Below are positions 5,835 to 14,692 of a stretch of DNA of 15,364 nucleotides, in pieces. A model generated the notes under the pieces. That model had not been told where the DNA came from, searched no databases, and worked only from the letters and a program-made list of their open reading frames with translations. This DNA is from Hyphomicrobiales bacterium (GTDB lineage Bacteria; Pseudomonadota; Alphaproteobacteria; Rhizobiales; Devosiaceae). The stretch covers positions 1 through 15,364 of the forward strand of contig WFPQ01000118.1 in NCBI GenBank assembly GCA_015487515.1, written 5' to 3'. How positions within the stretch are numbered: the stretch's first letter is position 1; every line of letters begins with the position of its first letter. Position numbers and translations under genes: made by a program.

Positions 5835-8495
5835 GTGAACAAGAAATCCACCCCTTCCCAGTCCAATTCCAAAGCAGCCTCCCAAAGATACAACCCGAGG
5901 GAAATGGAACCCAAATGGCAAGAAACATGGAAAAGGGAAAAAGTCTTCGAGCTTGATGATGATGACAAGAGAGAGCGCTATTACGTGCTCGAAATGTTTC
6001 CCTATCCTTCCGGCCATCTGCATGTGGGCCATGTGCGAAATTACGCCATGGGTGACGTGGTGGCCCGCTATCAGCGGGCCCTGGGAAAGGCGGTACTGCA
6101 TCCCATGGGCTGGGATGCCTTTGGCCTGCCGGCTGAAAACGCCGCCAGGAAAACCGGTTCTCACCCCAGGAAATGGACCTATGACAATATCGCCGCCATG
6201 CGGAGCCAGTTGCAGTCCATGGGCCTTAGCATTGACTGGTCGCGGGAGTTTGCCACCTGTGACCCGCAATATTATGAGCAGCAGCAGCGCCTGTTTCTGA
6301 ACTTTCTGGAAGCGGGACTGATCACCCGGAAAAAGTCAAAGGTCAACTGGGACCCCGTCGACCTGACTGTTCTTGCCAACGAACAGGTGATCGAGGGACG
6401 CGGCTGGCGCTCCGGCGCCCCGGTCGAACAACGCGAACTGGTTCAGTGGTTTTTCAAGATCACCGATTATGCGCAGGAACTCCTGGACGACCTGGACACC
6501 CTTGACCAGTGGCCCCAGAAGGTTGTCACCATGCAACGCAACTGGATCGGCAAATCGGAAGGCATGCTGATCCGCTGGGAACTGGGCGGAAAGAATGCAC
6601 CGGAAAACTTCACCGAACTTGAAACCTACACCACCCGCCCCGACACCATTTTCGGCGCCTCCTTCATGGCAGTCGCCCCCGATCACCCGCTTGCCACGGC
6701 CGCATCAACAAACAATGAGGACCTGCAGGAATTCATCAGGCAATGCCAGTCAAGAGGCACCAGCATCGCCGCCCTTGAAACCATGGAAAAGCTGGGCTTT
6801 GACACCGGGATTCACGTGAAACACCCCTTCATCAAGGACAAGACCCTGCCCGTCTACGTGGCAAACTTCGTGCTCATGGATTATGGAACCGGCGCAATTT
6901 TCGGCTGCCCTTCCGGCGACCAGCGCGATCTGGACTTCGCCCGCTCCCAAAACCTGGATGTGATTCCCGTAGTCATGCCGCCCGACGCCGATGCAGAAAA
7001 TTTCACCATATCCGACGAGGCCTATTCTGACGAAGGCATCATGATCAATTCGGACTTTCTTGATGGCATGACATCAACAAGGGCTTTTGATGAAATCGCC
7101 TCCCGACTGGAAGATATGGAACTGAACGGCAGACCCCGGGGAGAGAGGCAGACCAATTACCGCCTGCGGGACTGGGGCATCTCCCGCCAGCGTTTCTGGG
7201 GCTGCCCGATCCCCATAATCCATTGCGACAATTGCGGACAGGTACCCGTGCCCGACAGCGATCTTCCCGTTCTTCTGCCCGACCGTATTGACCTGAACAA
7301 GCCGGGCAACGCCCTTGATCACCACCCGGAATGGAAAGTGGTGGATTGCCCCAGCTGTGCCGGCGAAGCACGCCGGGAAACCGATACCATGGACACCTTC
7401 GTGGATTCCTCCTGGTATTTCGCCCGCTTTACCAGCCCCAGTGCCCCCACCCCGGTTGTTTCGAAAACGGCCGATGAATGGCTGCCCGTCGATCAGTATA
7501 TAGGTGGCGTGGAACATGCCATCCTGCATCTCTTATATTCACGCTTTTTCACCCGCGCTCTCCAGAAAACCGGTTTTCTTTCCATCAAGGAACCCTTCAG
7601 GGGACTGTTCACCCAGGGAATGGTCACCCACGAAACCTACAAGGACAAAGATGGAAACTGGGTCAGTCCCAATGACGTCCATATAAAAACCGTCGATGGA
7701 AAACGCCAGGCCCGGCTGATGGACAGCGATGAGCCGGTTACAATCGGACCGGTTGAAAAAATGTCGAAATCCAAGCTCAACGGCATTGACCCCCAGGACA
7801 GCCTCAAGAGCCATGGAGCCGATGCCACCAGGTGGTTCGTTCTTTCCGATTCTCCCCCGGAAAGGGATGTGGAATGGAGCGAATCCGGTATCGAAAGCGC
7901 CTCCCGTTTCGTGCAGCGACTCTTCAGGCTGGTCTGTGAAGGAGTGGAAATCTGTCAGCAGCCCCCCGTTTCCGCATCCAGCGCCGATGATGAAGCCCGC
8001 AATTTCCTTGCCCTGGTTCACTCAACCACCATGACCGTTGACCAGGAACTGGCACAAATCCGCTTCAACCGGGCAATTGCCCATATTCACGAGCTGGCCA
8101 ACGCAATGGCAAAGTACCTTTCCCTTGCAAGGGAAAAACCAAGCGGAGACCGGATTGCAGCCCTCAGATGCGGACTGGAGCACCTGGTCGTGATGTTTGC
8201 CCCCTTCATGCCCCACCTGGCCGAAACCTGCTGGCAGAAGCTGGGCAAGACCGGCCTCGTCTGCAATGCACCCTGGCCTGAAGTGAATCATTCGCTTTTG
8301 GTCAGGAAAAATGTAACAATACCGGTTCAGGTCAATGGAAAGCGAAGGGGTGAAATAAATGTCCCCATGGATTCCCCCGATTCCATTGTCGAAGAAAAAG
8401 CCTTAAACCTTGATGCGGTTATGCGTATACTGGACGGCAGGGAACCGAAAAAGATCATCGTGGTCACCAACAGGATAATAAATGTTGTCATTTAG
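5835..8495 (+). CDS. leuS: Leucyl-tRNA synthetase
   Basis: This 886-residue class Ia synthetase charges tRNA-Leu with leucine in the cytoplasm. The catalytic HIGH-type motif is HLHVGH (61-66) and the second ATP motif is KMSKS (642-646). The CP1 editing domain (about 236-430) contains the threonine-rich [11 protein letters not shown] and the stretch [19 protein letters not shown] (351-369). In that stretch the catalytic aspartates are present, but the His found before the first Asp in the E. coli protein is Gly. Two Cys pairs, HCDNC (464, 467) and CPSC (505, 508), could bind zinc. The C-terminal tail [12 protein letters not shown] with the closing NRIINVVI is the usual tRNA-contacting end. Start is GTG with AGGA seven bases upstream. 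The gene overlaps lptE by 14 bp. A parS-like palindrome lies inside the coding region at 6808-6823 (residues 325-330). Confidence 0.98.
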   Translation: MNKKSTPSQSNSKAASQRYNPREMEPKWQETWKREKVFELDDDDKRERYYVLEMFPYPSGHLHVGHVRNYAMGDVVARYQRALGKAVLHPMGWDAFGLPAENAARKTGSHPRKWTYDNIAAMRSQLQSMGLSIDWSREFATCDPQYYEQQQRLFLNFLEAGLITRKKSKVNWDPVDLTVLANEQVIEGRGWRSGAPVEQRELVQWFFKITDYAQELLDDLDTLDQWPQKVVTMQRNWIGKSEGMLIRWELGGKNAPENFTELETYTTRPDTIFGASFMAVAPDHPLATAASTNNEDLQEFIRQCQSRGTSIAALETMEKLGFDTGIHVKHPFIKDKTLPVYVANFVLMDYGTGAIFGCPSGDQRDLDFARSQNLDVIPVVMPPDADAENFTISDEAYSDEGIMINSDFLDGMTSTRAFDEIASRLEDMELNGRPRGERQTNYRLRDWGISRQRFWGCPIPIIHCDNCGQVPVPDSDLPVLLPDRIDLNKPGNALDHHPEWKVVDCPSCAGEARRETDTMDTFVDSSWYFARFTSPSAPTPVVSKTADEWLPVDQYIGGVEHAILHLLYSRFFTRALQKTGFLSIKEPFRGLFTQGMVTHETYKDKDGNWVSPNDVHIKTVDGKRQARLMDSDEPVTIGPVEKMSKSKLNGIDPQDSLKSHGADATRWFVLSDSPPERDVEWSESGIESASRFVQRLFRLVCEGVEICQQPPVSASSADDEARNFLALVHSTTMTVDQELAQIRFNRAIAHIHELANAMAKYLSLAREKPSGDRIAALRCGLEHLVVMFAPFMPHLAETCWQKLGKTGLVCNAPWPEVNHSLLVRKNVTIPVQVNGKRRGEINVPMDSPDSIVEEKALNLDAVMRILDGREPKKIIVVTNRIINVVI
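6808..6823 (+). promoter_or_regulatory. parS-like ParB site inside leuS
   Basis: GGATTCACGTGAAACA matches the parS consensus at 14 of 16 positions (mismatches at 1 and 3), with the inner palindrome TTCACGTGAA intact. It shares a 15-base string with the site at 1767. It lies within the leuS editing domain (codons for GIHVKH), about 3.5 kb from the 3' end of parB. ParB binding is inferred. Confidence 0.45.
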
Positions 8496-8985
8496 CCAAA
8501 TGCCTTTTTACGACTCGCTGGAGCGTTTTCTGAAAATTTCGGTGTGGGTGACCCTGTCCCTTATCCTGTCGGCCTGTACCATTGCCCCGGTTTATTCTAC
8601 CCCCGAGCAACAGGACACCAGGTTCGAACTGCAATTTGCCTCCCCCGCCTCCAGGCTGGAACAGATCGTATATTCGGAACTGGCCGCCGCCTTTCCCGGC
8701 TCCTCGCCTGTTAAAAATTACCTGGTTGAAATAGGCGTGGCATCTTCAGACGTCAGCCCCGCAATCAACAATGTTGCCCTGACAGGAACAATCACCCTCA
8801 CTGACCTGCAAAGTGGCAAGATAATTTACTCCGGCACCAGAACCGCATCGGCAAGTCTTGAAAGCTCCCCCCAGAACCTGGCCAGTCAACAAGCCGCGAA
8901 CGAAGCCAGCGAAAGGGCCGCCCGCGACCTGGCCCAGTCCATAAGGCTCAGCCTGATTGGCATACTATCTGCACAATCCCGGTAA
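8482..8985 (+). CDS. lptE: LPS-assembly lipoprotein LptE
   Basis: This 167-residue outer-membrane lipoprotein plugs the LptD beta-barrel and helps insert lipopolysaccharide into the outer leaflet. A hydrophobic stretch (about 18-31) ends in the lipobox LSAC, with lipidation expected at Cys32. The next residue is Thr, not Asp, which fits outer-membrane sorting. Beyond the lipobox the sequence is poorly conserved, as usual for LptE. The segments [22 protein letters not shown] and [21 protein letters not shown] match the family layout, followed by an alanine-rich helical end ([17 protein letters not shown]). The ATG at 8482 overlaps leuS by 14 bp and has AGGA six bases upstream; the Met at 8500 is an alternative. 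The leuS-lptE-holA order is the strongest evidence for the name. Confidence 0.86.
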   Translation: MLSFSQMPFYDSLERFLKISVWVTLSLILSACTIAPVYSTPEQQDTRFELQFASPASRLEQIVYSELAAAFPGSSPVKNYLVEIGVASSDVSPAINNVALTGTITLTDLQSGKIIYSGTRTASASLESSPQNLASQQAANEASERAARDLAQSIRLSLIGILSAQSR

Positions 8986-10019
8986 TGACTGCAATAAAAG
9001 CCTATCAGGTTGAACAATTCGTTCAAAAAAATATAATGAAATCAGGTGCTTACCTGATATACGGCAATGATGCCGGCCTGGTTCACGAACGCAGCCTGCA
9101 ATTGACCGGAACCATCGACATGATGGGAAAAAGAATCAGGAACAACGATTCTGAAATAGTGGTTCTTGACATGGCAGAACTGGAAGCAGACCCCTCAAGG
9201 CTTGCCGTGGAGGCTCTGACCACTTCCATGTTCGGATCGTCCCCGGCCATCAGGGTTCGTGGTGGAAACAGCAACCTGGTTCCCGCCCTCAAGGAACTGC
9301 TTGAAAAAGAACAGGATGCCACCATAGTCATAGAAGCCTCAAATCTTGCAAAGCGCGACAGGTTACGGGCCTTGCTGGAAGAAAGCAAAAATGGCTGGGC
9401 CCTGCCTTGTTTTCTCGATGACAGGCAGTCCCTTGAACAATTGATAAAAAAATCCTTTGCACAAAATAATATTTCCATAAGTCCGGATGCAGTTTCCTGC
9501 CTGTGCTCCATATTGGGCAACGACCGGGACATCACCCGCAGGGAACTGGAGAAGCTTCATGATTTTGCCTTGCAAAGCAAGAGGATAGAACTGGCAGACG
9601 TGCAGGAACTCTGCGGCGACAATTCCATGATTACCATCGACAAGATTCTGGATGCGGCCGGTACCGGCAACGTGCAGGATCTGGAAAGCGCCCTGGACAG
9701 CGCCTTTGCAGCCGGTATTGATGCCCAGGCGATCCTGGTGGCCGGATCGCGCCACTTCATGTTCCTCAGATCCATAAGAACAAAGATGGATAATGGAACA
9801 AGCGCAACCCAGGCCCTTTCCAGGACCTATCCGAAGCCGCATTTCTCGCGCAATCACGCCATTGAAACCCAGCTGCGCACCTGGACCCAGCCGGCCCTGG
9901 CCAGTTCCATAAAGAGACTGCTCGATGCCACCCTTTCATCGAGAAAAAACAGCGCCCTGGCCCAGACCATAGCCCGCCGGGCCTTTTTGGGGATTTGCGT
10001 TGCCGCCGCCCGTCGCTGA
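8985..10019 (+). CDS. holA: DNA polymerase III subunit delta
   Basis: This 344-residue protein is the delta subunit of the clamp loader, which opens the beta sliding clamp for the replicative polymerase. The N-terminal AAA+-like domain begins with YLIYGNDAGLVHE (23-35), which corresponds to the nucleotide-site region but lacks a working P-loop, as is normal for delta. The family signature LGNDRDITRRELEKL (177-191) is present. The C-terminal collar domain follows (about 210-340), including TYPKPHFSRN and the closing helix. Length is typical. Its ATG shares one base with the lptE stop (TAATG), implying translational coupling as the last gene of the leuS operon. It converges with parB across a repeat-rich gap. 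Identity is secure from the signature, length and gene order. Confidence 0.94.
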   Translation: MTAIKAYQVEQFVQKNIMKSGAYLIYGNDAGLVHERSLQLTGTIDMMGKRIRNNDSEIVVLDMAELEADPSRLAVEALTTSMFGSSPAIRVRGGNSNLVPALKELLEKEQDATIVIEASNLAKRDRLRALLEESKNGWALPCFLDDRQSLEQLIKKSFAQNNISISPDAVSCLCSILGNDRDITRRELEKLHDFALQSKRIELADVQELCGDNSMITIDKILDAAGTGNVQDLESALDSAFAAGIDAQAILVAGSRHFMFLRSIRTKMDNGTSATQALSRTYPKPHFSRNHAIETQLRTWTQPALASSIKRLLDATLSSRKNSALAQTIARRAFLGICVAAARR

Positions 10020-10083
10020 TCCGCCAGCCCCACAAGCATAAGGATAAACCCGCTGCCTGAAACCAGACAAAACCGGATCGTCC

Positions 10084-10104
10084 CTTGCCGGCAAATCCGG
10101 CAAG
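10084..10104. other. Perfect 8-bp hairpin after holA
   Basis: CTTGCCGG-CAAAT-CCGGCAAG is a perfect 8-bp GC-rich stem with a 5-base loop, 64 bases after the holA stop. It could end transcription or protect the 3' end of the leuS-lptE-holA mRNA. The T-run of an intrinsic terminator is missing on both strands. Confidence 0.5.
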
Positions 10105-10111
10105 CCTTGCC

Positions 10112-10145
10112 AGACAACTCTGCAGCCGAGACAACTCTGCAGCCG
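10112..10145 (+). repeat. Perfect 17-bp tandem duplication
   Basis: AGACAACTCTGCAGCCG is present twice back to back (10112-10128 and 10129-10145) with no mismatch, which suggests a recent duplication in non-coding DNA just after the hairpin. Confidence 0.85.
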
Positions 10146-10212
10146 GCCTGCTGAACAGCAGCACCCCCAAACAATCAGCCAAAGACTGCTTATACGGGCT
10201 TATTTGCAAAAG

Positions 10213-10278
10213 TTCGCTTGGACCACTTCACTTGGACCACTTCGCTTGGACCACTTCGCTTGGCCACTTCACTTGAAC
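10213..10278 (+). repeat. 14-bp tandem repeat array, nearly five units
   Basis: The unit TTCRCTTGGACCAC repeats at 10213-10226, 10227-10240, 10241-10254 and 10255-10267 (one base deleted), then a partial, diverged fifth copy (TTCACTTGAAC) from 10268. The variable base alternates between G and A among copies. The period is not a multiple of three and no gene runs through, so it is non-coding. It starts 123 bases beyond the parB stop and ends 57 bases from it. Confidence 0.9.
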
Positions 10279-10335
10279 GGATTCACGCCGACCGGCCAGA
10301 ACAGGCCCGGCTTTGACGACACAAGGAAATCAACC

Positions 10336-11223
10336 TCAACCAGAACGCAACTTGTGGCAAACCGCATCCAGCTGTTCCAGATTCTTGTAACTGATTTCCA
10401 GTTTTCCGCTTCCATTCCTGTCCCTGACGCTGACCTTGAGACCCAGGTGATCGGAAAGTTCTTTTTCAAGGGCCAGGGTATCACTGTTCTTCCTGGCCAT
10501 GGAATCGGGCTTGTTGTTCTTCTGCTCCATGCGTTTTTGATTCAGTGCTTCGGCCTGACGCACCGAAAGCCCCTGCTTCAATATCTGCTGGGCCAGATAT
10601 GAAGGATCTTTTGCGGTGATCAGCGTTCTGGCGTGACCTGCGGTAAGGTCGCCATTTGCCAGCATTTCCCTTACATCCTCCGGCAGCTTCAACAGGCGCA
10701 GGGTATTTGCCACGTGCGACCGGCTCTTGCCTATCACCTGCGCAAGATCGCTCTGGGTATAGGAATATTCATCCATGAGCTTTCCATATCCCATTGCTTC
10801 CTCAATGGAATTCAGGTCCGCCCTTTGCACGTTCTCGATTATGGCCAGTTCCAGGGCTTCCTTGTCGCCCACTTCACGAATTATTACCGGCACCTCGTGC
10901 AAGCCCGCCGCCTGGGCAGCACGCCAGCGTCTTTCCCCGGCTATCAACTCATAAGTATCGGGATCATCACCACTCGGCCTTACCAGGAGTGGCTGCATGA
11001 CCCCTTTTTCCCGTATGGAATTGGCCAGCTCTTCCAGAAGCCTGGGGTCAAAATCACTTCTGGGATTGCGCCGGTTTGCTATGATGAAATCCACCGGCAA
11101 CCTCTTGCCATCACTGCCACCAGAGACCCGGGCCCCGTCAATTGGCGCCACATCTCCGATCAGGGCCGCAAGTCCGCGTCCAAGTCTGCTGGGTTTTTCG
11201 GCTCCGCCTGTCTTTTGATTCAC
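10336..11223 (-). CDS. parB: Chromosome-partitioning protein ParB
   Basis: This 295-residue ParB/Spo0J protein binds parS, loads as a CTP-dependent DNA clamp, spreads around the centromere and stimulates ParA. The N-terminal SRLGRGLAALIGD (12-24) is the ParA-contacting segment. The CTP-binding domain carries LIAGERRWRAAQ (93-104) and ENVQRADLNSIEEA (130-143). The helix-turn-helix that reads parS covers about 155-182 (YTQSDLAQVIGKSRSHVANTLRLL). The C-terminal dimerisation domain is about 250-295, after a charged linker. Start is GTG with GAGG five to six bases upstream, overlapping the parA stop region. Only 8 bp separate it from parA, so the two form an operon. A perfect parS lies 1.4 kb upstream in rsmG. 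Confidence 0.98.
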   Translation of the reverse strand: MNQKTGGAEKPSRLGRGLAALIGDVAPIDGARVSGGSDGKRLPVDFIIANRRNPRSDFDPRLLEELANSIREKGVMQPLLVRPSGDDPDTYELIAGERRWRAAQAAGLHEVPVIIREVGDKEALELAIIENVQRADLNSIEEAMGYGKLMDEYSYTQSDLAQVIGKSRSHVANTLRLLKLPEDVREMLANGDLTAGHARTLITAKDPSYLAQQILKQGLSVRQAEALNQKRMEQKNNKPDSMARKNSDTLALEKELSDHLGLKVSVRDRNGSGKLEISYKNLEQLDAVCHKLRSG

Positions 11224-11231
11224 TTTTTACC

Positions 11232-12026
11232 TCATGCCGCGCTCAGCTGGCGTTCTCGTTTGATTATTTCGGTAGCCAGGCGCAAATAGGCCTGGCTTCC
11301 GGCACATTGCAGGTCATACAAAAGGGCCGGCTTTCCATAGGAAGGGGCTTCCGACAACCGCACATTACGGGGAATTACCGTGCGATATACGAGATCTCCC
11401 ATTTCCTGGCGAACATCCATCAGAACCTGTTCGGACAATTTGTTGCGCCTGTCATACATGGTCATTATTATACCCTGCATGTGCAAGCGGGAGTTCAATG
11501 TATTTCTTATCTGCTCTATGGTCTGCAAAAGCTGGCTCAGCCCTTCAAGGGCAAAGAATTCACACTGTAACGGAACAAGCACCGCATCGGCCGCAGCCAG
11601 GGCATTGATGGTCAAAAGGTTCAGGGATGGCGGACAATCTATGAGCACATAGGTTATCGGCTGCCCGTCAATTCTGGCATCATCCAGGTCATCAAGGGCC
11701 GAACGCAGGCGAAATGCCCTGTCCGCCTTGTCGGCAATGCTCAACTCAACCCCCAGCAGGTCCATGGTCGAGGCAACAAGGGCAACTCCGGGAACCGAAC
11801 TGGGAATTATGGCATCCACCACCCTTGCCTCCCCAAGCAGGATGTCATAGGCGGAAACAGAACGCGAATCATGGGAAATCCCCATGCCGGTGGAGGCGTT
11901 ACCCTGGGGATCCACATCAACTATGAGTACCCGCTCGCCAATTGCTGCCAGAGCAGTCGCCAGATTTATCGCGGTCGTTGTCTTGCCGACACCGCCCTTT
12001 TGATTGGCCAAAGTAAGAATCCGCAT
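11232..12026 (-). CDS. parA: Chromosome-partitioning ATPase ParA
   Basis: This 264-residue Walker-type ParA/Soj ATPase binds DNA non-specifically as an ATP dimer and positions ParB-parS complexes during chromosome segregation. The deviant Walker A motif is KGGVGKTTT, with signature Lys10 and catalytic Lys15. Walker A' is VLIVDVDPQGNAST (Asp37, Asp39), and Walker B is VLIDCPPSLNLLT. Further family blocks are ADAVLVPLQCEFFALEGL and VIPRNVRLSEAPSYGKP. I chose the ATG at 12026 because ParA proteins usually begin MRI/MRV a few residues before ANQKGG. A TTG two codons upstream (12032) is possible; neither has a good ribosome site. parB follows after 8 bp. The 106-bp leader upstream contains ordered repeats that might mark a promoter or operator. 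Confidence 0.97.
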   Translation of the reverse strand: MRILTLANQKGGVGKTTTAINLATALAAIGERVLIVDVDPQGNASTGMGISHDSRSVSAYDILLGEARVVDAIIPSSVPGVALVASTMDLLGVELSIADKADRAFRLRSALDDLDDARIDGQPITYVLIDCPPSLNLLTINALAAADAVLVPLQCEFFALEGLSQLLQTIEQIRNTLNSRLHMQGIIMTMYDRRNKLSEQVLMDVRQEMGDLVYRTVIPRNVRLSEAPSYGKPALLYDLQCAGSQAYLRLATEIIKRERQLSAA

Positions 12027-12063
12027 TCCCAACCCAGCTTCCCATGCTTTCAGGCCACCAGCC

Positions 12064-12113
12064 CCGGCATAAAACCCGAAAAAGACCCGAAAAGGTTAAA
12101 CAAAACATGCCGG
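12064..12113. promoter_or_regulatory. Repeat-bearing leader upstream of parA
   Basis: In the gap between rsmG and parA, a perfect 7-bp inverted repeat (CCGGCAT at 12064-12070, ATGCCGG at 12107-12113) encloses two direct copies of ACCCGAAAA (12074-12082 and 12085-12093). These copies start 11 bp apart, about one DNA turn. This layout is compatible with an operator or promoter for parAB. No clear -35/-10 pair is visible, so the role is inferred. Confidence 0.35.
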
Positions 12114-12132
12114 ATGGGCCCCGGACCTGACA

Positions 12133-12774
12133 TCAGCTGCAACGACGCTCAAGATGCCTGATTTGCAGGACAACTCCCGACATATCCACTTCACTGGATC
12201 TTTTTACCACATCAAAGCTCCAGTTTGCACGGCTTTCGGCAAGTTCTGCACCGAAATCACGACCCTTGTGAAAAATGGCAACGGTTTTTTTGCTCCACAG
12301 GGGCGCAACCATCCCCAGCAACCTGTCAAGGGGAGCAGTGGCCCTTGAAGTTATCACGTCAAAGTCACCCAGCCCGGACGGGTCAAGCTGTTCGATTCTT
12401 ACCCCGTACACCCGCAAATTCAACTGCAACTGCCTGGAAACCTCCCTCAGAAAGGCTGCTTTTCGCTTGTTGGCTTCCACCAGGGTAAATTTCAACGAAT
12501 GGTTGCGACTGGCTATCGCCATGGGAATGGCAGGAAACCCCCCTCCACTGCCAATGTCTATGATGTTGCTGCTGCCGCAGGGCAGATAACTCAAAATCTG
12601 CAGGCTGTCCTCGAAATGGCGCTTCCAGATATCGCCCACTGTTTCACGTGAAACAAGATTTTGCACCTTCTGCCACTTTATCAACAGTTTTCTGTAATCT
12701 TCCAGGTCCCTGCATACGGCCTCGGACTCCAGGCATGTCCTGACATCGGGAAATTTCATCAATTCCCCGGTCAT
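12133..12774 (-). CDS. rsmG: 16S rRNA (guanine-N7) methyltransferase RsmG
   Basis: This 213-residue SAM-dependent methyltransferase (also called GidB) modifies G527 of 16S rRNA (E. coli numbering). The SAM-binding motif is [17 protein letters not shown] (71-87). It is preceded by the conserved [12 protein letters not shown] region (34-45) and KRHFEDSL (51-58). [17 protein letters not shown] (96-112) and [13 protein letters not shown] (141-153) are typical, and the late FHKG (168-171) is present. Its ATG overlaps the mnmG stop by four bases (ATGA), so translation is coupled; the Met six codons in is a second choice. A perfect parS palindrome is embedded in codons 40-46. The gap to parA is 106 bp. 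Identity is secure. Confidence 0.96.
   Translation of the reverse strand: MTGELMKFPDVRTCLESEAVCRDLEDYRKLLIKWQKVQNLVSRETVGDIWKRHFEDSLQILSYLPCGSSNIIDIGSGGGFPAIPMAIASRNHSLKFTLVEANKRKAAFLREVSRQLQLNLRVYGVRIEQLDPSGLGDFDVITSRATAPLDRLLGMVAPLWSKKTVAIFHKGRDFGAELAESRANWSFDVVKRSSEVDMSGVVLQIRHLERRCS
12640..12655. promoter_or_regulatory. Perfect parS centromere site inside rsmG
   Basis: The 16-bp palindrome TGTTTCACGTGAAACA is identical to the consensus chromosomal parS bound by ParB/Spo0J. It sits in rsmG, where it encodes VSRET within the conserved NLVSRET segment, about 0.6 kb upstream of the parA start. With parA and parB alongside, this is very probably a working ParB loading site. Confidence 0.93.
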
Positions 12775-14678
12775 CCGGCCCTGCGTCTCCCTGACGAACT
12801 GTTCTGCAGCTTTTCCTTCATTCCGTCCCGTTTTATCCTGGCCATGATGAGAATTATCGCAGCCGGGGTAATTCCCTCGATTCCCTGGGCCTGTGCAATA
12901 GTATCAGGACGTAATTTCCCAAGTTTTTCAACCAGTTCCCCGGAAAGTCCCGGAATGTCCTCATAATTCAGATCGCCGGGAATGGCCAGTTTTTCATCCC
13001 TGGCAACTATGGCCATATCCTGTCTTTGCCGCTCCAGATATGGACTATATCTTGCATCAACCGATAACTGCTCGAATATTTTTTCATCTATCACCTCAAT
13101 CTGAGGCCAGATGGAAATCATTTTCTCTCTTGTAACACCGGCATAAGATAACAATTCAAAACCAGAACGGCTTTTACCGTCAAATGTCATGGCGATTTCG
13201 AATTTTGCCGCCTGCTCTGGAAAAATACTAATATTATCAAGCAGTTGCCTTCCCTGCCGAATTTTTTTCCTCTTGTTTTTATAAAATTCTTCCCTGTTCC
13301 CTGATACCAGGCCCAGCCCGATCCCCAGTTCTGTCAGTCTCTGGTCCGCATTGTCGGCCCGAAGATGCAAGCGGAACTCGGCTCGCGAAGTGAACATCCT
13401 GTAAGGCTCGCTCACTCCCCTGGAAACCAGATCATCAATCATTACCCCCATATAGCTCTGGGTTCTGGACAATATGAATTCGCCCTTTCCACAAGATTTC
13501 AGTGCTGCATTGGCTCCTGCCACAAGTCCCTGGGCCGCTGCTTCCTCATAACCGGTGGTTCCATTGATCTGACCAGCCAGAAACAGACCGGGCAGCCTTT
13601 TCAGCTCAAGGCTGTGATGCAATTCAACCGGGCTGACAAAATCATATTCAACCGCATATCCCGGCTGGGCAATTTCCACCTTCTGCAATCCCGGCATGGT
13701 TCTTAGGAATTGCAGTTGCACCTCTTCCGGCAATGATGTGGAAATGCCGTTTGGATAAATATTCCTGTCCAGAAGTCCTTCGGGTTCCAAGAATACCTGG
13801 TGAGTATCCTTTTCCGCAAATCTTACTATCTTGTCCTCGATCGAGGGACAATATCGGGGGCCGCTCCCCACTATGTCTCCCCTGTGAACTGCCGACAGGT
13901 GCAGGTTCTTTTCTATTATCTCGTGGGTCTGAGCCAGGGTCTTGCTTATATGGCACGGGACCTGTTCAAGACTGGGTTCCCGGCTCAAAAAAGAAAACAT
14001 TTCCGGATTTTCATCCCCATCCTGTATTGGCAGAGCCGAAAAATCTATCGTCTCCCCCTTCAGCCTGGGCGGTGTTCCGGTTTTGAGGCGACCCATGCTC
14101 AGTTTCAAATCATAAAGACGCCTGGACAAACCGGCAGAAGCCCTGTCTCCCATTCGCCCGGCCCTGATCTGCCTGTCCCCGATGTGAATGATTCCGTTCA
14201 AAAAGGTGCCCGTCGTCAACACCACATTTTCTGAACGGAACCTGGCATCACAACGGCTTGCAACTCCAGTAACCCTTGCGCCATCAATGAGCAAATCCTC
14301 GATTTCCCCTTCGAAAATCGACAGATTGTCCAGTTGCTTCAGTTTTTCCTGCATGAAACTGCTGTAGGTCAACCGATCTATCTGTGCCCTTGGTCCCCGC
14401 ACGGCCGGACCCTTGCGCCGGTTCAACAGGCGGAACTGTATGCCCGAAACATCCGCAAGTTCCCCCATCAATCCACCCAGGGCGTCAATTTCCCGAACCA
14501 GGTGGCCCTTTCCCAGCCCGCCGATGGCCGGATTGCAACTCATGGCCCCAATGGTTGAAATTTTCTGGGTTGCCAACAGGGTTCTTGCCCCCATGCGTGC
14601 CGCTGCCGCTGCCGCTTCACACCCGGCATGACCTCCTCCCACCACGATCACATCAAAGGATTTCAGGGCCATCTTCAT
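12771..14678 (-). CDS. mnmG: tRNA uridine-5-carboxymethylaminomethyl modification enzyme MnmG
   Basis: This 635-residue FAD protein (also called GidA) works with MnmE to add the carboxymethylaminomethyl group to wobble U34 of certain tRNAs. The FAD-binding glycine motif is [14 protein letters not shown] (10-23). The family signature [19 protein letters not shown] (47-65) and [16 protein letters not shown] (87-102) follow. The catalytic cysteines correspond to Cys48 and Cys277 ([11 protein letters not shown]). A second signature, [21 protein letters not shown], is at 364-384, and the C-terminal helical part that contacts MnmE ends the protein. Length is normal. The ATG at 14678 is used; a Met two codons in (14672) has a better-spaced GGA and may be the real start. 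The stop overlaps the rsmG start. A parS variant lies 15 bp upstream. Confidence 0.97.
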   Translation of the reverse strand: MKMALKSFDVIVVGGGHAGCEAAAAAARMGARTLLATQKISTIGAMSCNPAIGGLGKGHLVREIDALGGLMGELADVSGIQFRLLNRRKGPAVRGPRAQIDRLTYSSFMQEKLKQLDNLSIFEGEIEDLLIDGARVTGVASRCDARFRSENVVLTTGTFLNGIIHIGDRQIRAGRMGDRASAGLSRRLYDLKLSMGRLKTGTPPRLKGETIDFSALPIQDGDENPEMFSFLSREPSLEQVPCHISKTLAQTHEIIEKNLHLSAVHRGDIVGSGPRYCPSIEDKIVRFAEKDTHQVFLEPEGLLDRNIYPNGISTSLPEEVQLQFLRTMPGLQKVEIAQPGYAVEYDFVSPVELHHSLELKRLPGLFLAGQINGTTGYEEAAAQGLVAGANAALKSCGKGEFILSRTQSYMGVMIDDLVSRGVSEPYRMFTSRAEFRLHLRADNADQRLTELGIGLGLVSGNREEFYKNKRKKIRQGRQLLDNISIFPEQAAKFEIAMTFDGKSRSGFELLSYAGVTREKMISIWPQIEVIDEKIFEQLSVDARYSPYLERQRQDMAIVARDEKLAIPGDLNYEDIPGLSGELVEKLGKLRPDTIAQAQGIEGITPAAIILIMARIKRDGMKEKLQNSSSGRRRAG

Positions 14679-14692
14679 TCCATTCAGAATAA

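Larger units (their letters stand above)
10020..10335. other. holA-parB convergent intergenic region, repeat-rich, 316 bp
   Basis: No gene is called here. Open frames on the plus strand are low in complexity and are made largely of the repeats. The region holds an 8-bp hairpin (10084-10104), a perfect 17-bp duplication (10112-10145) and a 14-bp tandem array (10213-10278). Neither convergent gene has a standard hairpin-plus-T-run terminator here. Confidence 0.6.

Noticed and set aside
10085..10276. 63-codon plus-strand frame between holA and parB
   Set aside because: Its last third is the 14-bp tandem array read in shifting frames, and the rest covers the 17-bp duplication. There is no ribosome site or recognisable protein pattern.
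10706..10721. CACGTG-centred site in parB as another parS
   Set aside because: Only the central hexamer fits. The flanks mismatch at most of the remaining positions, so it is no better than chance.
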